From positions 682,001 through 746,000 of the forward strand of contig NZ_CP011120.1 of assembly GCF_001628715.1 (NCBI RefSeq): a stretch of DNA of 64,000 nt, written 5' to 3'. Each line of letters opens with the position of its first letter. Within the stretch, counting starts at the first letter, position 1. A program made the translations under genes and the position numbers. Below are positions 49,404 through 59,124 of the stretch, in pieces. Below the pieces are notes generated by a model. That model was not told the DNA's origin. It did not search any database and saw only the letters and a list, made by a program, of their open reading frames with translations. The stretch is from Acetobacter oryzifermentans (GTDB taxonomy: Bacteria; Pseudomonadota; Alphaproteobacteria; Acetobacterales; Acetobacteraceae).

Positions 49404-50405
49404 ATGATGTTCACACGCTCTTCCATTTTCCGGCTTCACCTGCTGGCCTGTGCGGCAGGCTGTGCCGTGGCTTTTGCCAGTGTTCCCACGGTTTCTGCCC
49501 ATGCGGCAGAGCAGAAAAAAACCACGGCGCACAGCCACCACGCTCATCATGCCGGAGCCACGCATGAGGGTGCTTCTGCCAAAGCCGGAAAAAAGGTTTC
49601 CGCTAAGTCAGACAGCGCCGATGCTAAGGCCGAGCACGCTAAAAAGAGCAAGCATCATAAAAAGCACCATGCCGCAGGGCACGAGGCCGCGCACACGGCG
49701 GCCGCCAAGCACCACCCCGCCGCCACGGTTGCTGCCGGTGCCGCAGTGGGGGCGGGTGCCGTAGCCGCTGGCACTGCCGCAGCAGATGCCGCAAACCCGG
49801 CCACACCTCCGGCAGATGCCGCGCCAGAACCCCCAAAAGGCACCGTAACGGGCCTGCCGCTGCCACGTTATGCGGCATTGCGGGCGGATGAAGTGAACAT
49901 GCGTGCCGGGCCGGGGCAGCGCTTCCCCATTATCTGGGTGTATCATCGCCGTGGGATGCCAATACGTATTGAGCGTGAATTTGATGTGTGGCGTTTGGTA
50001 GAAGACCCCACAGGCCAGAAAGGCTGGATGCAGCAGGCTACCCTTGCGGGCGGGCGAGATTTTCTGGTGCCGGGTGAACCACTGGGGGATGATACCCCTA
50101 TTGCTCCCAAGCTAGACAAGAATGGTGAAAAAATTCCCGCATCCGGCCACATGGATACGCGCGTTGTAGAAACAGTGCCCACGTTGGATGATGCCAAAAG
50201 CATTGCGGGTGCCGTTATGCTCCGCGCAAGTGCCAGCGATGATGCTCCCGTTGTAGCGGTGCTGAAACCCGGTGCGGTAGGCTCTGTTAAGGAATGTGCG
50301 GCGGGGTCTGCGTGGTGCAGGGTTTCCGTCAAACAGTATAATGGCTGGGTGCCGCGTAAGGCCATCTGGGGTGTAGATGCTGATGAGGCCGTGAACCCCT
50401 CCTGA
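49404..50405 (+). CDS. Secreted protein with SH3-like domains and His/Lys/Ala linker
   Basis: This 333-residue protein has a signal peptide (LHLLACAAGCAVAFASVPTVSAHAA), a long His/Lys/Ala-rich linker (about 35-140, with HSHHAHHAG and KKSKHHKKHHAAGHE) and two SH3-like (DUF1058/COG3807-type) units: the first has EVNMRAGPGQRFPIIWVYHRRGMPI, the second begins near 265 with GAVMLRASASDDAPVVAVLKPG. Such domains usually bind cell-wall peptides or are part of periplasmic proteins. ATG 49404 is followed at once by a second ATG, and either may serve. pyk follows after 32 bases, so an operon is possible. Confidence 0.82.
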   Translation: MMFTRSSIFRLHLLACAAGCAVAFASVPTVSAHAAEQKKTTAHSHHAHHAGATHEGASAKAGKKVSAKSDSADAKAEHAKKSKHHKKHHAAGHEAAHTAAAKHHPAATVAAGAAVGAGAVAAGTAAADAANPATPPADAAPEPPKGTVTGLPLPRYAALRADEVNMRAGPGQRFPIIWVYHRRGMPIRIEREFDVWRLVEDPTGQKGWMQQATLAGGRDFLVPGEPLGDDTPIAPKLDKNGEKIPASGHMDTRVVETVPTLDDAKSIAGAVMLRASASDDAPVVAVLKPGAVGSVKECAAGSAWCRVSVKQYNGWVPRKAIWGVDADEAVNPS

Positions 50406-50437
50406 AAGACCCCGGCGGACTAGAAGGAGAAACAGAC

Positions 50438-51898
50438 ATGGCTGAATCCACACAACAGGGTGCGGGTGCAGAACAGGCGCAAACGTGCCGTACTAAAATT
50501 GTGGCCACACTCGGCCCGGCTTCTTCAGATTATGCAACCATCCGTGATCTGGCTTTGGCCGGGGCGGATGTGTTCCGCTTTAACTTTTCTCACGGCACGC
50601 ATGAAGATCATGCCGCCCGCCATGCCATTGTGCGGCAGGTAGAGGCAGAATTGGGCACTCCCATTGGTATTCTGGCTGATATGCAGGGGCCAAAGCTGCG
50701 TGTGGGCCGTTTTGCCGCAGGCCGTGTAACCCTACAGCCCGGTGCGGCCTTTCGGTTTGATCTGTCTGACACACCGGGGGATGAACACCGCGTTAATCTG
50801 CCACACCCAGAAATTATCAGTGCCGTGCGCCCCGGCAGCCGCCTGCTGATGGATGATGGCAAGCTGGCTGTTGTGGTGGAAAAGGTAGGGCCAGACTGGA
50901 TAGAAACGCGGGTGGATGTAGGTGGCCCGCTTTCTGACCATAAAGGTGTGAACGTGCCGGATGTGGCGCTGCCTATTCCCGCTCTTACAGAAAAAGACCG
51001 CAAGGATCTGGCTTTTGCGTTGGATCTGGGGGTGGATTACGTGGCTCTCTCCTTTGTGCAGCGGGCCGAGGATGTGGCGCAGGCCCGCGCGCTGGTGGGT
51101 GAACGCGCCGCCGTGCTGGTTAAGCTGGAAAAACCGCAGGCCGTTGAAAATCTGGATGCCATTCTGGCGCTGTCTGATGCGGTGATGGTAGCGCGTGGAG
51201 ATTTGGGCGTTGAACTCCCGCCCGAAACCGTGCCGCTGGTGCAAAAGCGCATTATTCGTGCGGCCCGCAGGCTGGGCAAACCCGTTGTGGTGGCCACCCA
51301 GATGTTGGAAAGCATGATTTCCGCCCCAACCCCCACACGGGCCGAGGCATCGGATGTGGCAACCGCCGTGTTTGATGGTGCAGATGCGGTGATGCTTTCT
51401 GCCGAATCTGCGGCGGGCAAATATCCGCGTGAGGCTGTGCGGATTATGAACCGTATTTTATGGCGGGTGGAAGAAGATGCTGGTTGGCAGGCCCACATGG
51501 CCGCTGCCCGTCTGGCCCCAGAAGATTATGTGGCCGATGCCATTGCCAGCGCCGTGCAGCAGGTGGCGGATACGCTCAAGGCTCCGGCCATTGTGGCCTA
51601 TACGCACCGTGGCCCCACGGCGCTGCGTATTGCGCGTGAACGGCCCACATGCCCCATTCTGGGTATTACCCCCACGCATACATCTGCCCGGCGCTTGGCG
51701 TTGGTGTGGGGCGTGCGGGCCTTTGTAAGCGCGCCGCATAAACCCACAACCACGGTGGAAGATGTGGTGGAAGCAGCGCTGGATGTCGTGAACCGTGCTG
51801 GCATAGGACAGGAAGGTGATTCCGTCGTGATAGCCGCTGGCGTGCCCTTTGGCGTAAGCGGTTCTACCAACCTTTTGCGTGTAGCGCGTATTGGTTGA
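50438..51898 (+). CDS. pyk: Pyruvate kinase
   Basis: The 486-residue enzyme has the family motifs: KIVATLGPASSDY, FRFNFSHGTHEDH (K/Mg site region), MVARGDLGVELPPE and KPVVVATQMLESM, with an allosteric-type C-domain from about 350 (IVAYTHRGPTALRIARERP). It converts phosphoenolpyruvate and ADP to pyruvate and ATP in the cytoplasm. AAGGAGAAAC is a good SD before the ATG. Length is normal. A hairpin at 51910-51940 ends the transcript. Confidence 0.97.
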   Translation: MAESTQQGAGAEQAQTCRTKIVATLGPASSDYATIRDLALAGADVFRFNFSHGTHEDHAARHAIVRQVEAELGTPIGILADMQGPKLRVGRFAAGRVTLQPGAAFRFDLSDTPGDEHRVNLPHPEIISAVRPGSRLLMDDGKLAVVVEKVGPDWIETRVDVGGPLSDHKGVNVPDVALPIPALTEKDRKDLAFALDLGVDYVALSFVQRAEDVAQARALVGERAAVLVKLEKPQAVENLDAILALSDAVMVARGDLGVELPPETVPLVQKRIIRAARRLGKPVVVATQMLESMISAPTPTRAEASDVATAVFDGADAVMLSAESAAGKYPREAVRIMNRILWRVEEDAGWQAHMAAARLAPEDYVADAIASAVQQVADTLKAPAIVAYTHRGPTALRIARERPTCPILGITPTHTSARRLALVWGVRAFVSAPHKPTTTVEDVVEAALDVVNRAGIGQEGDSVVIAAGVPFGVSGSTNLLRVARIG

Positions 51899-51909
51899 AA
51901 CCCGTGTAG

Positions 51910-51940
51910 GGCAAAGGGTTTGCAATGGCCCTTTGCCTTT
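51910..51940 (+). terminator. Terminator of pyk
   Basis: GGCAAAGGG (51910-51918) and CCCTTTGCC (51929-51937) form a 9-bp stem, followed by TTT. It lies 12 bases after the stop. Confidence 0.75.
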
Positions 51941-52041
51941 GCACAAAGGGGTTGCCACAGCAAAGGGGTGACAGTGCAGGGCCAAGGCAGTATGCACCCG
52001 CTCCATACGGCAAAGATTGTCCGGTAAACGCAGGAGGCATA

Positions 52042-53256
52042 ATGGCACCCCCACGTAGCAGGCTGGCAAGACGTGCAATGCTTAAAGGCATAACCGCGCT
52101 TTCTGCAACCGTGGCGGCCCCGGTGCTGGCCCGTGGGGCGGATGAGATTTTGCCCGATACCGTGCGCCCGCCCGATGTTACCACCAATCCACCACGCCAA
52201 TGGGGGGCAAATGCTTCTCCCGTTTACACGCCAGACCCCGATGTGCTGGTGATTGATCGCTCCTTTCGGGATCTGTTGTACGGCAATGCTGGCCTGCATC
52301 GGGTATGGAATAAAGGCACATGGCTGGAAGGGCCTGCGTGGTCCTCTCAAGGGCGGTATCTGCTGTTCAGCGATGTGGTGACAAGCCAGCAATACCGCTA
52401 TTTGTGGGAAACGGGAGAGGTAACGGTTTTCCGCCCGGAATCCTACCACGCTAACGGCAACACGTTTGATTATCAGGGCCGCCAGATTACGTGCGAGCAC
52501 TTTTTGCGCCGCGTGATTAGGTGGGAACATGATGGGTCTGCCCATGTGGTGGCAGATAAGTTTGAGGGCCACTCCCTCAACTCCCCCAATGATGTGATAG
52601 CCCACCCAGATGGCAGCATCTGGTTTACCGATCCGGGGTATGGAGACAACGTGGCCGAGGGCCATGCCGACATGCCGGGTGGTGAGGCCAACCCAGATGG
52701 GCATATCCGCTGGAAAATAGGGGAAGAACTTATTGGAACATTGGGTGGCACGCGGCGGCAGGCCGATCATACCTTCCGTGTAGATGCAATGGGCCACCTT
52801 GATGTGGTGCTTACGCAGGCACAGTTGCCCAACCCCAATGGCTTGTGCTTCTCGCCCGATTTTTCACGGCTTTATGTTGTTTCCTCTGGCAAGCAGCCGG
52901 GCGGGCATGGGCATGATGGAGATCAGGCCGTGCATGTGTTTGATCTGCACAAGGAAGAACTGCCGCTTTCCAACCCGCGCCTGTTTACCAACATGCGTTT
53001 TGAAGGCGTGCAGATGGGGCCAGATGGCATGAAGGCCGATGTGCATGGCAATATCTGGTGCGGCGTTAGCGGGCCGGTGGGGCTGTGCGGGGTGTTTGTG
53101 TTCAACCCCGAAGGGCACCTTATTGGCCGTATTCGCCTACCGCAAAGCGTTTCTAACCTTACGTTTGGCGGCCCCAAGCGGGATTGGTTGTTTATGTGCG
53201 CGGGGGATTCGCTCTATCGCTTGCAGGTGAACACCCAAGGCGCAGCCCCAGCCTGA
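52042..53256 (+). CDS. SMP-30/gluconolactonase-like protein, TAT-type signal
   Basis: This 404-residue protein starts MAPPRSRLARRAMLKGITAL, a twin-arginine-like N-terminus, after a strong AGGAGG SD. The rest is a six-bladed propeller of the SMP-30/gluconolactonase type: GPAWSSQGRYLLFSDV, LNSPNDVIAHPDGSIWFTDPGYG, PNPNGLCFSPDFSRLYVV and MKADVHGNIWCG. These keep the metal ligands Glu/Asn/Asp in order. Such enzymes hydrolyse sugar lactones; the periplasmic location suits an oxidative sugar metabolism of acetic acid bacteria. Substrate not proven. The longer frame at 51925 is not supported. Confidence 0.87.
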   Translation: MAPPRSRLARRAMLKGITALSATVAAPVLARGADEILPDTVRPPDVTTNPPRQWGANASPVYTPDPDVLVIDRSFRDLLYGNAGLHRVWNKGTWLEGPAWSSQGRYLLFSDVVTSQQYRYLWETGEVTVFRPESYHANGNTFDYQGRQITCEHFLRRVIRWEHDGSAHVVADKFEGHSLNSPNDVIAHPDGSIWFTDPGYGDNVAEGHADMPGGEANPDGHIRWKIGEELIGTLGGTRRQADHTFRVDAMGHLDVVLTQAQLPNPNGLCFSPDFSRLYVVSSGKQPGGHGHDGDQAVHVFDLHKEELPLSNPRLFTNMRFEGVQMGPDGMKADVHGNIWCGVSGPVGLCGVFVFNPEGHLIGRIRLPQSVSNLTFGGPKRDWLFMCAGDSLYRLQVNTQGAAPA

Positions 53257-53269
53257 GAAAACAGAGGGG

Positions 53270-54424
53270 CTAAGCGCTTTTTTTCAGCAGTAAGGGCAGC
53301 AGGCCAAACAGCGCGCAGGCAGCGGCGGCAAACCATGCCAAGCCATCTGGGGTTATCGCCATGGAACTGGCCGCCAGCGCAGGCCCAACAAACGCCCCCG
53401 CGCCCCATGCCAGGGAACTGAGGGTGTAAATGGCTATCAGATCGCCCCCTTTATAGCGGTCTCCCACCACAGACATGGCTACTGTGTAAATACTGGCAAA
53501 CACGCCATCCCACGCAAACAGCAACACATAGGCAAACCCAATGTGGTGAATGGCGACCGGCCACAACAACGCGCCCCCCGCAGCCAACCCAGCTAATGAG
53601 ACCAGAAGCCAGCGGCGGCTTGTGCGGTCTCCTATCCAACCAATGGGAATCTGAAACGCCGTGGCCCCCAGCAGCATGATGCTCAGCAACAGCGTGGCCG
53701 CATGTTCTGACCACCCGGAGTGCATGGCGTAGAGGGCCAGAAAAGAGGTGGCTGCCGAATCCAGCATGGCAATCAGCAACGTGGCGGCAATGACTATGGG
53801 GGCCAAAGGCAGGTAGCGCAGCAGGCTGGGGCGTTGCGGGGGTGTAAGCTGCGGATGTGGCAGCCACGGCGCGGCAACCAAACAGGTGGTAACCAAAAGG
53901 GCAATACTGGCGCAGGCAAAGGGCAGGGCGCTGGTGCGGCCTGTTACCGTTAGCAAGGCAGGGCCTGCGGCAATGCCAACGGAAAGCAGCGTGCTGTAAA
54001 GCCCCATCACGCGGCCTCTGGCGTGGTCTGGCGTAATCTGGTTCAGCCAGCTTTCAGAAAGCACCAGAATAATCTCGCACGCGGCCCCCAGCACGGCGCG
54101 CAGGCCAAACCATACCCAGATGGACGGCAACAGCGGAAAAAGGGCCAGCGTGGCCGCGCTTGTTAGCAAAGCCAGCGTAACAGCCCGTTTGGGGCCTAAA
54201 GCTATGCTGATGCGCGGAATAAATGGCGCAATGGCCAAGGAGCCGATAGCGTGCATCATGGTGTTGGCGGCAATCATGCCGGTGCCAAACCCCAGATCCA
54301 CCATTTCCAGCGTAAACAGGGGTGCACAAAGCCCCATAACCAGCCCAAACATTAGCCCTACAACAGTAAGGGAAAGAGTAGGGACGGCGCTGACAATAGA
54401 GCGCACAGGAGGGTGAAGCAGCAT
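53270..54424 (-). CDS. MFS transporter (YcaD-like)
   Basis: This 384-residue protein has twelve membrane segments, an early acidic EMVDLGFGTGMIAAN and the characteristic G-P-R-R-like loop (SIALGPKRAVTLAL) between TM2 and TM3, with the second half at TSRRWLLVSLAG. It is in the DHA1-type/YcaD-like part of the major facilitator superfamily. Substrate unknown, possibly a small organic compound. It is convergent with the gluconolactonase-like gene (13 bases apart). No clear SD was found before the ATG at 54424. Confidence 0.85.
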   Translation of the reverse strand: MLLHPPVRSIVSAVPTLSLTVVGLMFGLVMGLCAPLFTLEMVDLGFGTGMIAANTMMHAIGSLAIAPFIPRISIALGPKRAVTLALLTSAATLALFPLLPSIWVWFGLRAVLGAACEIILVLSESWLNQITPDHARGRVMGLYSTLLSVGIAAGPALLTVTGRTSALPFACASIALLVTTCLVAAPWLPHPQLTPPQRPSLLRYLPLAPIVIAATLLIAMLDSAATSFLALYAMHSGWSEHAATLLLSIMLLGATAFQIPIGWIGDRTSRRWLLVSLAGLAAGGALLWPVAIHHIGFAYVLLFAWDGVFASIYTVAMSVVGDRYKGGDLIAIYTLSSLAWGAGAFVGPALAASSMAITPDGLAWFAAAACALFGLLPLLLKKSA

Positions 54425-54488
54425 AGGCTGGCTTGTAGCGGGTTGCGTGCGCCGGAGCCAGCCTTCACGCCCTTAGGCGTGCGCGTAT

Positions 54489-54881
54489 TTAGAACAGTTT
54501 ATTGATAAGCGTGTTGCCAATGCCAAAACCCGCGCCAGATGCCAAGGAATGCGCAAAGCCGGAGTTAATGACATCATCCAGCACATTTTCTACTTCCGGC
54601 TTAACGGAACTTAGGGCAGAGGGCTGCGGCGGGGCCACATTCTGCTGCACCTGCGTGGCAAGGGCCGTGTGCAAAGCCTGAAGCAAATTGATAATCTGAG
54701 ATTGCTCATCCCGCAGGGAAAGGGCCAGTTCTTTCAGATCCAGCAACCATTCACGCGCCTGCATATCCCCGCCATCGGCAGCGGTTTGCATTTTGCCGCA
54801 CAGTGTTTGCAGAGCCGTGGCAGATTGTTGGGCCTGTGCCTGAAACTGGTTGTAAGTTTGATCTATGGCCTGAATATCCAT
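54489..54881 (-). CDS. Small helical protein, unknown
   Basis: This 130-residue protein starts MDIQAIDQTYNQFQAQAQQS and has a central helical part (about residues 5-85, with EWLLDLKELALSLRDEQSQI) and a Gly-rich end (SGAGFGIGNTLINKLF). No signal peptide and no recognised family. The SD AAAGGG precedes ATG 54881; the upstream extension to 55055 is less likely. Helix-rich early sequence suggests oligomer formation. Confidence 0.6.
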   Translation of the reverse strand: MDIQAIDQTYNQFQAQAQQSATALQTLCGKMQTAADGGDMQAREWLLDLKELALSLRDEQSQIINLLQALHTALATQVQQNVAPPQPSALSSVKPEVENVLDDVINSGFAHSLASGAGFGIGNTLINKLF

Positions 54882-55130
54882 GCTAAAAACCCTTTCAATA
54901 TAATGTGTTCCAAGGCCGGAAGCACACCACCATAAGGGGGTAAATGCAAGCTGTGCGGCCCTTGTGCGGCCACCCCCGGTGGCAGCCATGATACGCACTG
55001 GTGAGGATTTTGCGTGCATTCCTGCGCGCGGGCGGCTATTTGTCTGCCCAAGCAAACACTAGCAAAGCCATCCTCCACCCTTTCAGGCAGAAAGCGGTGG
55101 CGTGGCCCGCAGGGAATATCAGGCCTTTAC

Positions 55131-56948
55131 ATGGATATCCGCAATATCGCCATCATTGCCCACGTTGACCACGGCAAGACGACTCTGGTTGACGAACTGC
55201 TCAAGCAGTCGGGTTCGTTCCGCGAAAACCAGCACGTTGCCGAACGCGCAATGGACAGCAACGATCTGGAACGCGAACGTGGCATTACCATTCTTGCCAA
55301 GTGCACTTCCGTTGTCTGGAACAATACCCGTATCAACATTATTGATACACCCGGACACGCCGACTTCGGCGGGGAAGTGGAACGTATTCTGAGCATGGTG
55401 GATGGCGCCATTGTGCTGGTGGACTCCGCCGAAGGTGCGCTGCCGCAAACCAAGTTTGTGGTTGGCAAGGCACTGGCCCGTGGCCTGAAGCCCATTGTGG
55501 TTGTGAACAAGATTGACCGTGGCGATGCCCGCCCCGATGAAGTGCACAACGAAATTTTTGATCTGTTTGCAGCCCTTGGCGCAAATGATGAACAGCTTGA
55601 CTTCCCGATGCTGTTTGCTTCTGGCCGTCAGGGCTGGGCAGATGAAACGCTGGATGGTGCACGTAAAGATCTGAGCCCGATGTTCGATCTGATCCTGCGC
55701 CATGTGCCCGCCCCGAATCTGGACAAAAACAAGCCTTTCGCCATGACAGCCACAATTCTGGAAAGTGACAACTTTCTGGGCCGCGTGCTGACAGGCCGTG
55801 TGGAACAGGGCCGCGCCAAGGTGAACATGCCTGTTAAGGTGCTGCGGGCCGATGGCTCCGTGGTGGAAACAGGCCGCCTGACCAAGCTGCTTTCCTTCCG
55901 TGGTCTGGACCGCGTGGGTGTGGAAGAAGTGGAAGCAGGGGACATTGTGGCCGTGGCTGGTTTGTCCGAAGCCACTATTCCAGACACCATTGCTGCTCCG
56001 GAAGTAGACGCCCCGCTGGAAGCTATTCCGGTTGATCCGCCAACACTGTCCATGACCTTCCGCCTGAACGATGGCCCACTGGGCGGCCGTGAAGGTAAGA
56101 AGGTAACGTCTCGCCAGATTCGTGACCGCCTGTTCAAGGAAATCGAAAGCAATATTGCTATTCGCGTCACAGACAGCCCGGAAAGTGAAGCGTTTGAAGT
56201 GGCTGGCCGTGGCGAACTTCAGCTTGGTGTGCTGATTGAAACCATGCGCCGTGAAGGCTTTGAGCTGACAATCGGCCGCCCGCGCGTGCTGTTCCGCACC
56301 AATGAAGAAACGGGTGAGCGCGAAGAGCCTTACGAAGAAGTCACCATTGATGTGGACGAACCCTATTCCGGCGTTGTGGTGGAAAAGATGTCCCTCCGCA
56401 AAGGCCAGATGCAGGACATGCGCCCCTCTGGTGGTGACAAGGTGCGCCTGACGTTTATCATCCCATCCCGCGGGCTGATCGGCTATCATGGTGAGTTCCT
56501 GACCGACACGCGCGGCACGGGTATTATGAACCGTCTGTATTCCCACTACGGGCCTTATGCAGGCACCGTGGAAGGCCGCCGCAACGGGTCTCTGATCTCT
56601 GCGGAAAACGGGGCAACCACCCAGTATTCCCTGTTCTCATTGCAAGATCGTGGCACGCTGTTCGTAGATGCGGGTGAAACGGTTTATCAGGGCATGATCA
56701 TTGGCGAGCATTCGCGTGAGAATGATCTGGAAGTAAACCCGATCCGTGAAAAGAAGCTGACCAACATGCGTGCTGCCGGTAAGGACGAAGCCCTGCTGCT
56801 GACCCCGCCGCGCCGTATGTCTTTGGAACAGGCAATTGCTTACATTGAAGACGATGAACTGGTGGAAGTAACGCCATCTGCCATCCGTCTGCGTAAGCGG
56901 TATCTGGACCCGAACGAACGCAAGAAGCGTGGCAAAAAAGCAGACTGA
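55131..56948 (+). CDS. typA: Ribosome-associated GTPase TypA/BipA
   Basis: The 605-residue translational GTPase has the G motifs [20 protein letters not shown] (G1), [11 protein letters not shown] (G2), [12 protein letters not shown] (G3) and [15 protein letters not shown] (G4), followed by EF-G-like domains III and V and a BipA-specific C-domain ([23 protein letters not shown]). It assists 50S subunit assembly under stress or at low temperature. Start 55131 ([15 protein letters not shown]) is supported by homologues; the frame extends upstream to 55014. The codon use looks stronger in C-ending codons than in neighbouring genes, suggesting high expression. Two hairpins follow. Confidence 0.97.
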   Translation: MDIRNIAIIAHVDHGKTTLVDELLKQSGSFRENQHVAERAMDSNDLERERGITILAKCTSVVWNNTRINIIDTPGHADFGGEVERILSMVDGAIVLVDSAEGALPQTKFVVGKALARGLKPIVVVNKIDRGDARPDEVHNEIFDLFAALGANDEQLDFPMLFASGRQGWADETLDGARKDLSPMFDLILRHVPAPNLDKNKPFAMTATILESDNFLGRVLTGRVEQGRAKVNMPVKVLRADGSVVETGRLTKLLSFRGLDRVGVEEVEAGDIVAVAGLSEATIPDTIAAPEVDAPLEAIPVDPPTLSMTFRLNDGPLGGREGKKVTSRQIRDRLFKEIESNIAIRVTDSPESEAFEVAGRGELQLGVLIETMRREGFELTIGRPRVLFRTNEETGEREEPYEEVTIDVDEPYSGVVVEKMSLRKGQMQDMRPSGGDKVRLTFIIPSRGLIGYHGEFLTDTRGTGIMNRLYSHYGPYAGTVEGRRNGSLISAENGATTQYSLFSLQDRGTLFVDAGETVYQGMIIGEHSRENDLEVNPIREKKLTNMRAAGKDEALLLTPPRRMSLEQAIAYIEDDELVEVTPSAIRLRKRYLDPNERKKRGKKAD

Positions 56949-56962
56949 TTCTGTAACTTGTG

Positions 56963-56985
56963 GGCTGCCCAGCGTTTGGGCAGCC
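56963..56985 (+). terminator. Hairpin after typA
   Basis: GGCTGCCCA (56963-56971) pairs perfectly with TGGGCAGCC (56977-56985). There is no T-tract, so it may act as a 3' stabiliser with the following terminator. Confidence 0.5.
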
Positions 56986-57074
56986 TGTAAGTGTGGCGCG
57001 TTTGTGGTGTGGGTGTATTTTTTTCGGTTACATCATTTTGTCACATACAGAGCGTTTAAAGTGCTTTTTTCTAT

Positions 57075-57103
57075 AAAAACCGCCTGTTACCGGGCGGTTT
57101 TTT
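57075..57103. terminator. Rho-independent terminator
   Basis: ACCGCC (57079-57084) pairs with GGCGGT (57093-57098) in an AAAAA...TTTTTT context. It is the main typA terminator and can work on both strands. Confidence 0.8.
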
Positions 57104-57161
57104 AGGTTTTACCAGCGCCAATATGGCTGGTTTACGGCTGTCAAGTGGCGGGGCGATGATA

Positions 57162-57202
57162 TGTGCAAAGATTGCACAAATTTTAGCTCAAGACGCTATG
57201 CT
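57162..57202 (+). promoter_or_regulatory. Promoter with 7-3-7 palindrome over the -35
   Basis: TGTGCAA-AGA-TTGCACA (57162-57178) is a perfect palindrome. Its right arm overlaps a -35-like TTGCAC (57172-57177). A -10-like TATGCT follows at 57197-57202 after 19 bases. The regulator is unknown. Confidence 0.5.
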
Positions 57203-57301
57203 TCTGCCGTGATAATAATCAACACATAAACCGGTCTATGTGCTGGATGCGGGGTTGTCCTGCATGAGGCGGATTGGACCACAGGTTTTTGGAGATATTT
57301 T

Positions 57302-57610
57302 ATGATTTCTCGTCGTCTGCTTGCGGCTCTGTCCACCGTTGCCCTGCTGGGTGTTGCTGCTCCTTCCTTCGCTCAGGAAGCTGCTCCTCCGGCTCCGGCT
57401 GCTGCCGCCGCCCCAGAAGCTGGCGCTCCGGCCCCAGAAGGTGCTGCTCCGGCTGCTGAAGAAGCTGGTAAAACAACCGAAGAAGGCAAAGGTGCAGCTA
57501 CTCATAAGGGCAAGCACAAAGGCCACAAAGGCAAGCACAAAGGTGGCAAGCACCACGGCAAAAAGAAGGCCGCAACTGCTGACTCTTCTTCTTCCGAATC
57601 TGCTCAGTAA
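57302..57610 (+). CDS. Small secreted Ala/Pro and Lys/His-rich protein
   Basis: This 102-residue protein has a clear signal peptide (MISRRLLAALSTVALLGVAA, cleavage probably after SFA), a low-complexity Ala/Pro/Glu part and a Lys/His/Gly-rich end with repeated GKHKGHKGKHKG units. Such proteins in acetic acid bacteria are usually uncharacterised; a charge-based or metal-binding role in the periplasm is inferred only. The start codon is preceded by GGAGATATTTT. A strong terminator follows. Its own promoter with a palindromic site lies at 57162-57202. Confidence 0.82.
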   Translation: MISRRLLAALSTVALLGVAAPSFAQEAAPPAPAAAAAPEAGAPAPEGAAPAAEEAGKTTEEGKGAATHKGKHKGHKGKHKGGKHHGKKKAATADSSSSESAQ

Positions 57611-57684
57611 TCACCCGGTAGAAAGGGGCACTGCGTTACAGGCGTGGTGCACCCTGCCTGCTGTGGCGTAAAGCTGCGGAATAC

Positions 57685-57724
57685 AAAAAGGCCGCTGGTG
57701 GTATCTGCCACCGCGGCCTTTTTT
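57685..57724. terminator. Strong terminator after the secreted-protein gene
   Basis: AAAAAGGCCGC (57685-57695) pairs with GCGGCCTTTTT (57713-57723), and a GGTGG/CCACC stem is nested inside. T-tracts are present on both strands. Confidence 0.9.
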
Positions 57725-57867
57725 GTGTGCTATGCAAAGGGTGTTTTTTAGGAATGGGCTAGATTATCAGCATGGCGTGCAGGCAGCTTTATGGGGGCCA
57801 GCCCATGCGTATTCAGCTTGCTGCCAGCGGGGTTTGCGCCGCAGTGGCGCATAAGCGCGGTGTGCGC

Positions 57868-59124
57868 TTAGTTATACCGGCTGATGGAAAGATCCAGCGC
57901 CGGAATATCGGGCTTTTTGCCATGCACAAGGTCTGCAATCAGGCGGCCAGAACCACAGGCCATTGTCCAGCCCAGCGTACCGTGGCCGGTGTTGAGCCAC
58001 AGGTTTTTAAAATTGGGCACAGGGCCAATAACGGGGGTGCCATCTGGCGTGCAGGGGCGCAGGCCTGTCCAATATGTTGCGGCGGAAAGATCTCCCCCAC
58101 CAAACAGTTCTGAAAAAGAAAGTTCCAAAGTTTCACGCCGGTCTGGGCTGAGCTTCTGGCTGTAACCCGTTAGCTCCGCCGTGCCACCTACCCGGATACG
58201 GTTGCCAAGCCGCGTAATGGCCAGCTTGTAAGATGTATCATTTACGGTGGACATGGGGGCGTGGGTTTCATCCGTAAGGGGCAGGGTGAGGGAATAGCCT
58301 TTTACGGGGTAAACCGGCAGATGCACGCGCAACGGGTGCAGCAGCAGCGGGCTATAGCTGCCCATGGCCACAATATAGGCATCGGCCCGGAAGTGCCCAG
58401 CACTGGTGCGCACAGACATAATTTTGTCCGCTGCGGCATCCAGCCCCAGAATGGTGGTGTTATACACAAATTTTACCCCCTTGGCCTCCGCCATGCGGGC
58501 CAATCTTTGGGTAAAAACATGCGCATCGCCCGATTCATCACCGGGCAGGAACAGCCCACCCGTGAGCAGATGTTTGGCATGGGCAAGGCCGGGTTCGTGC
58601 TCCAGAACCTGATCCACCGCCAAAAGCTGGTGCGGAATGTTGGCTTCTGCCAGCAGGCGCATATCGTGCTGGGCGGTATCTATTTGTTTGTTGGTGCGGA
58701 AAAGCTGGATCAGCCCGCGCTGTCTGTCATCATACGTAATGCCGGTTTCTGCACGCAGGGCATCCAGACAATCGCGGCTGTATTCGGCAATGCGCAACAT
58801 GCGGGATTTGTTGATGTCATACGCATGGGCGTTACAGTTTTTTAAAAGCTGTTCCATCCAGCGCAGCATGGCCAGATCAAACCGTTTGCGAATAACCAGC
58901 GGGCTGGTTTTGGGGTGCAGCATCCACTTGGCTGCCTGAAGTGGCAGGCTGGGAGAAGCCCAAGGTGTGGAATACCCCGGTGAAACCTGCCCCGCATTTG
59001 CAAACGATGTTTCAAGCGCTGAGGCGGGCTGGCGGTCTATAACCGTGACTTCATGCCCAAGGCTGGCCAGATACCAGGCCGATGTCACCCCGATAACGCC
59101 AGCGCCGAGAATGATGACTTGCAC
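57868..59124 (-). CDS. dadA: D-amino acid dehydrogenase small subunit
   Basis: This 418-residue flavoprotein has the FAD motif VIILGAGVIGVTSAWYLASLGHEV at the N-terminus, LETSFANAGQVSPGYSTPW and a C-terminal GLRPCTPDGTPVIGPVPNFKNL followed by NTGHGTLGWTMACGSG, all typical of DadA. It oxidatively deaminates D-amino acids (e.g. D-alanine) and passes electrons to the quinone pool at the inner membrane. Start is GTG at 59124 with AAGGA about seven bases before. Divergent or tandem partners such as alr/dadX are not present. A 26-codon ORF (MTVSLQVLAWWG...) just upstream is not supported as a gene. Confidence 0.9.
   Translation of the reverse strand: MQVIILGAGVIGVTSAWYLASLGHEVTVIDRQPASALETSFANAGQVSPGYSTPWASPSLPLQAAKWMLHPKTSPLVIRKRFDLAMLRWMEQLLKNCNAHAYDINKSRMLRIAEYSRDCLDALRAETGITYDDRQRGLIQLFRTNKQIDTAQHDMRLLAEANIPHQLLAVDQVLEHEPGLAHAKHLLTGGLFLPGDESGDAHVFTQRLARMAEAKGVKFVYNTTILGLDAAADKIMSVRTSAGHFRADAYIVAMGSYSPLLLHPLRVHLPVYPVKGYSLTLPLTDETHAPMSTVNDTSYKLAITRLGNRIRVGGTAELTGYSQKLSPDRRETLELSFSELFGGGDLSAATYWTGLRPCTPDGTPVIGPVPNFKNLWLNTGHGTLGWTMACGSGRLIADLVHGKKPDIPALDLSISRYN

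Noticed and set aside
55119..56546. 475-codon minus-strand frame under typA
   Set aside because: Antisense shadow of the well-supported typA gene.
57209..57222. FNR-type site upstream of the small secreted-protein gene
   Set aside because: One mismatch and not at an activating position; kept only as a comment within the palindrome finding.
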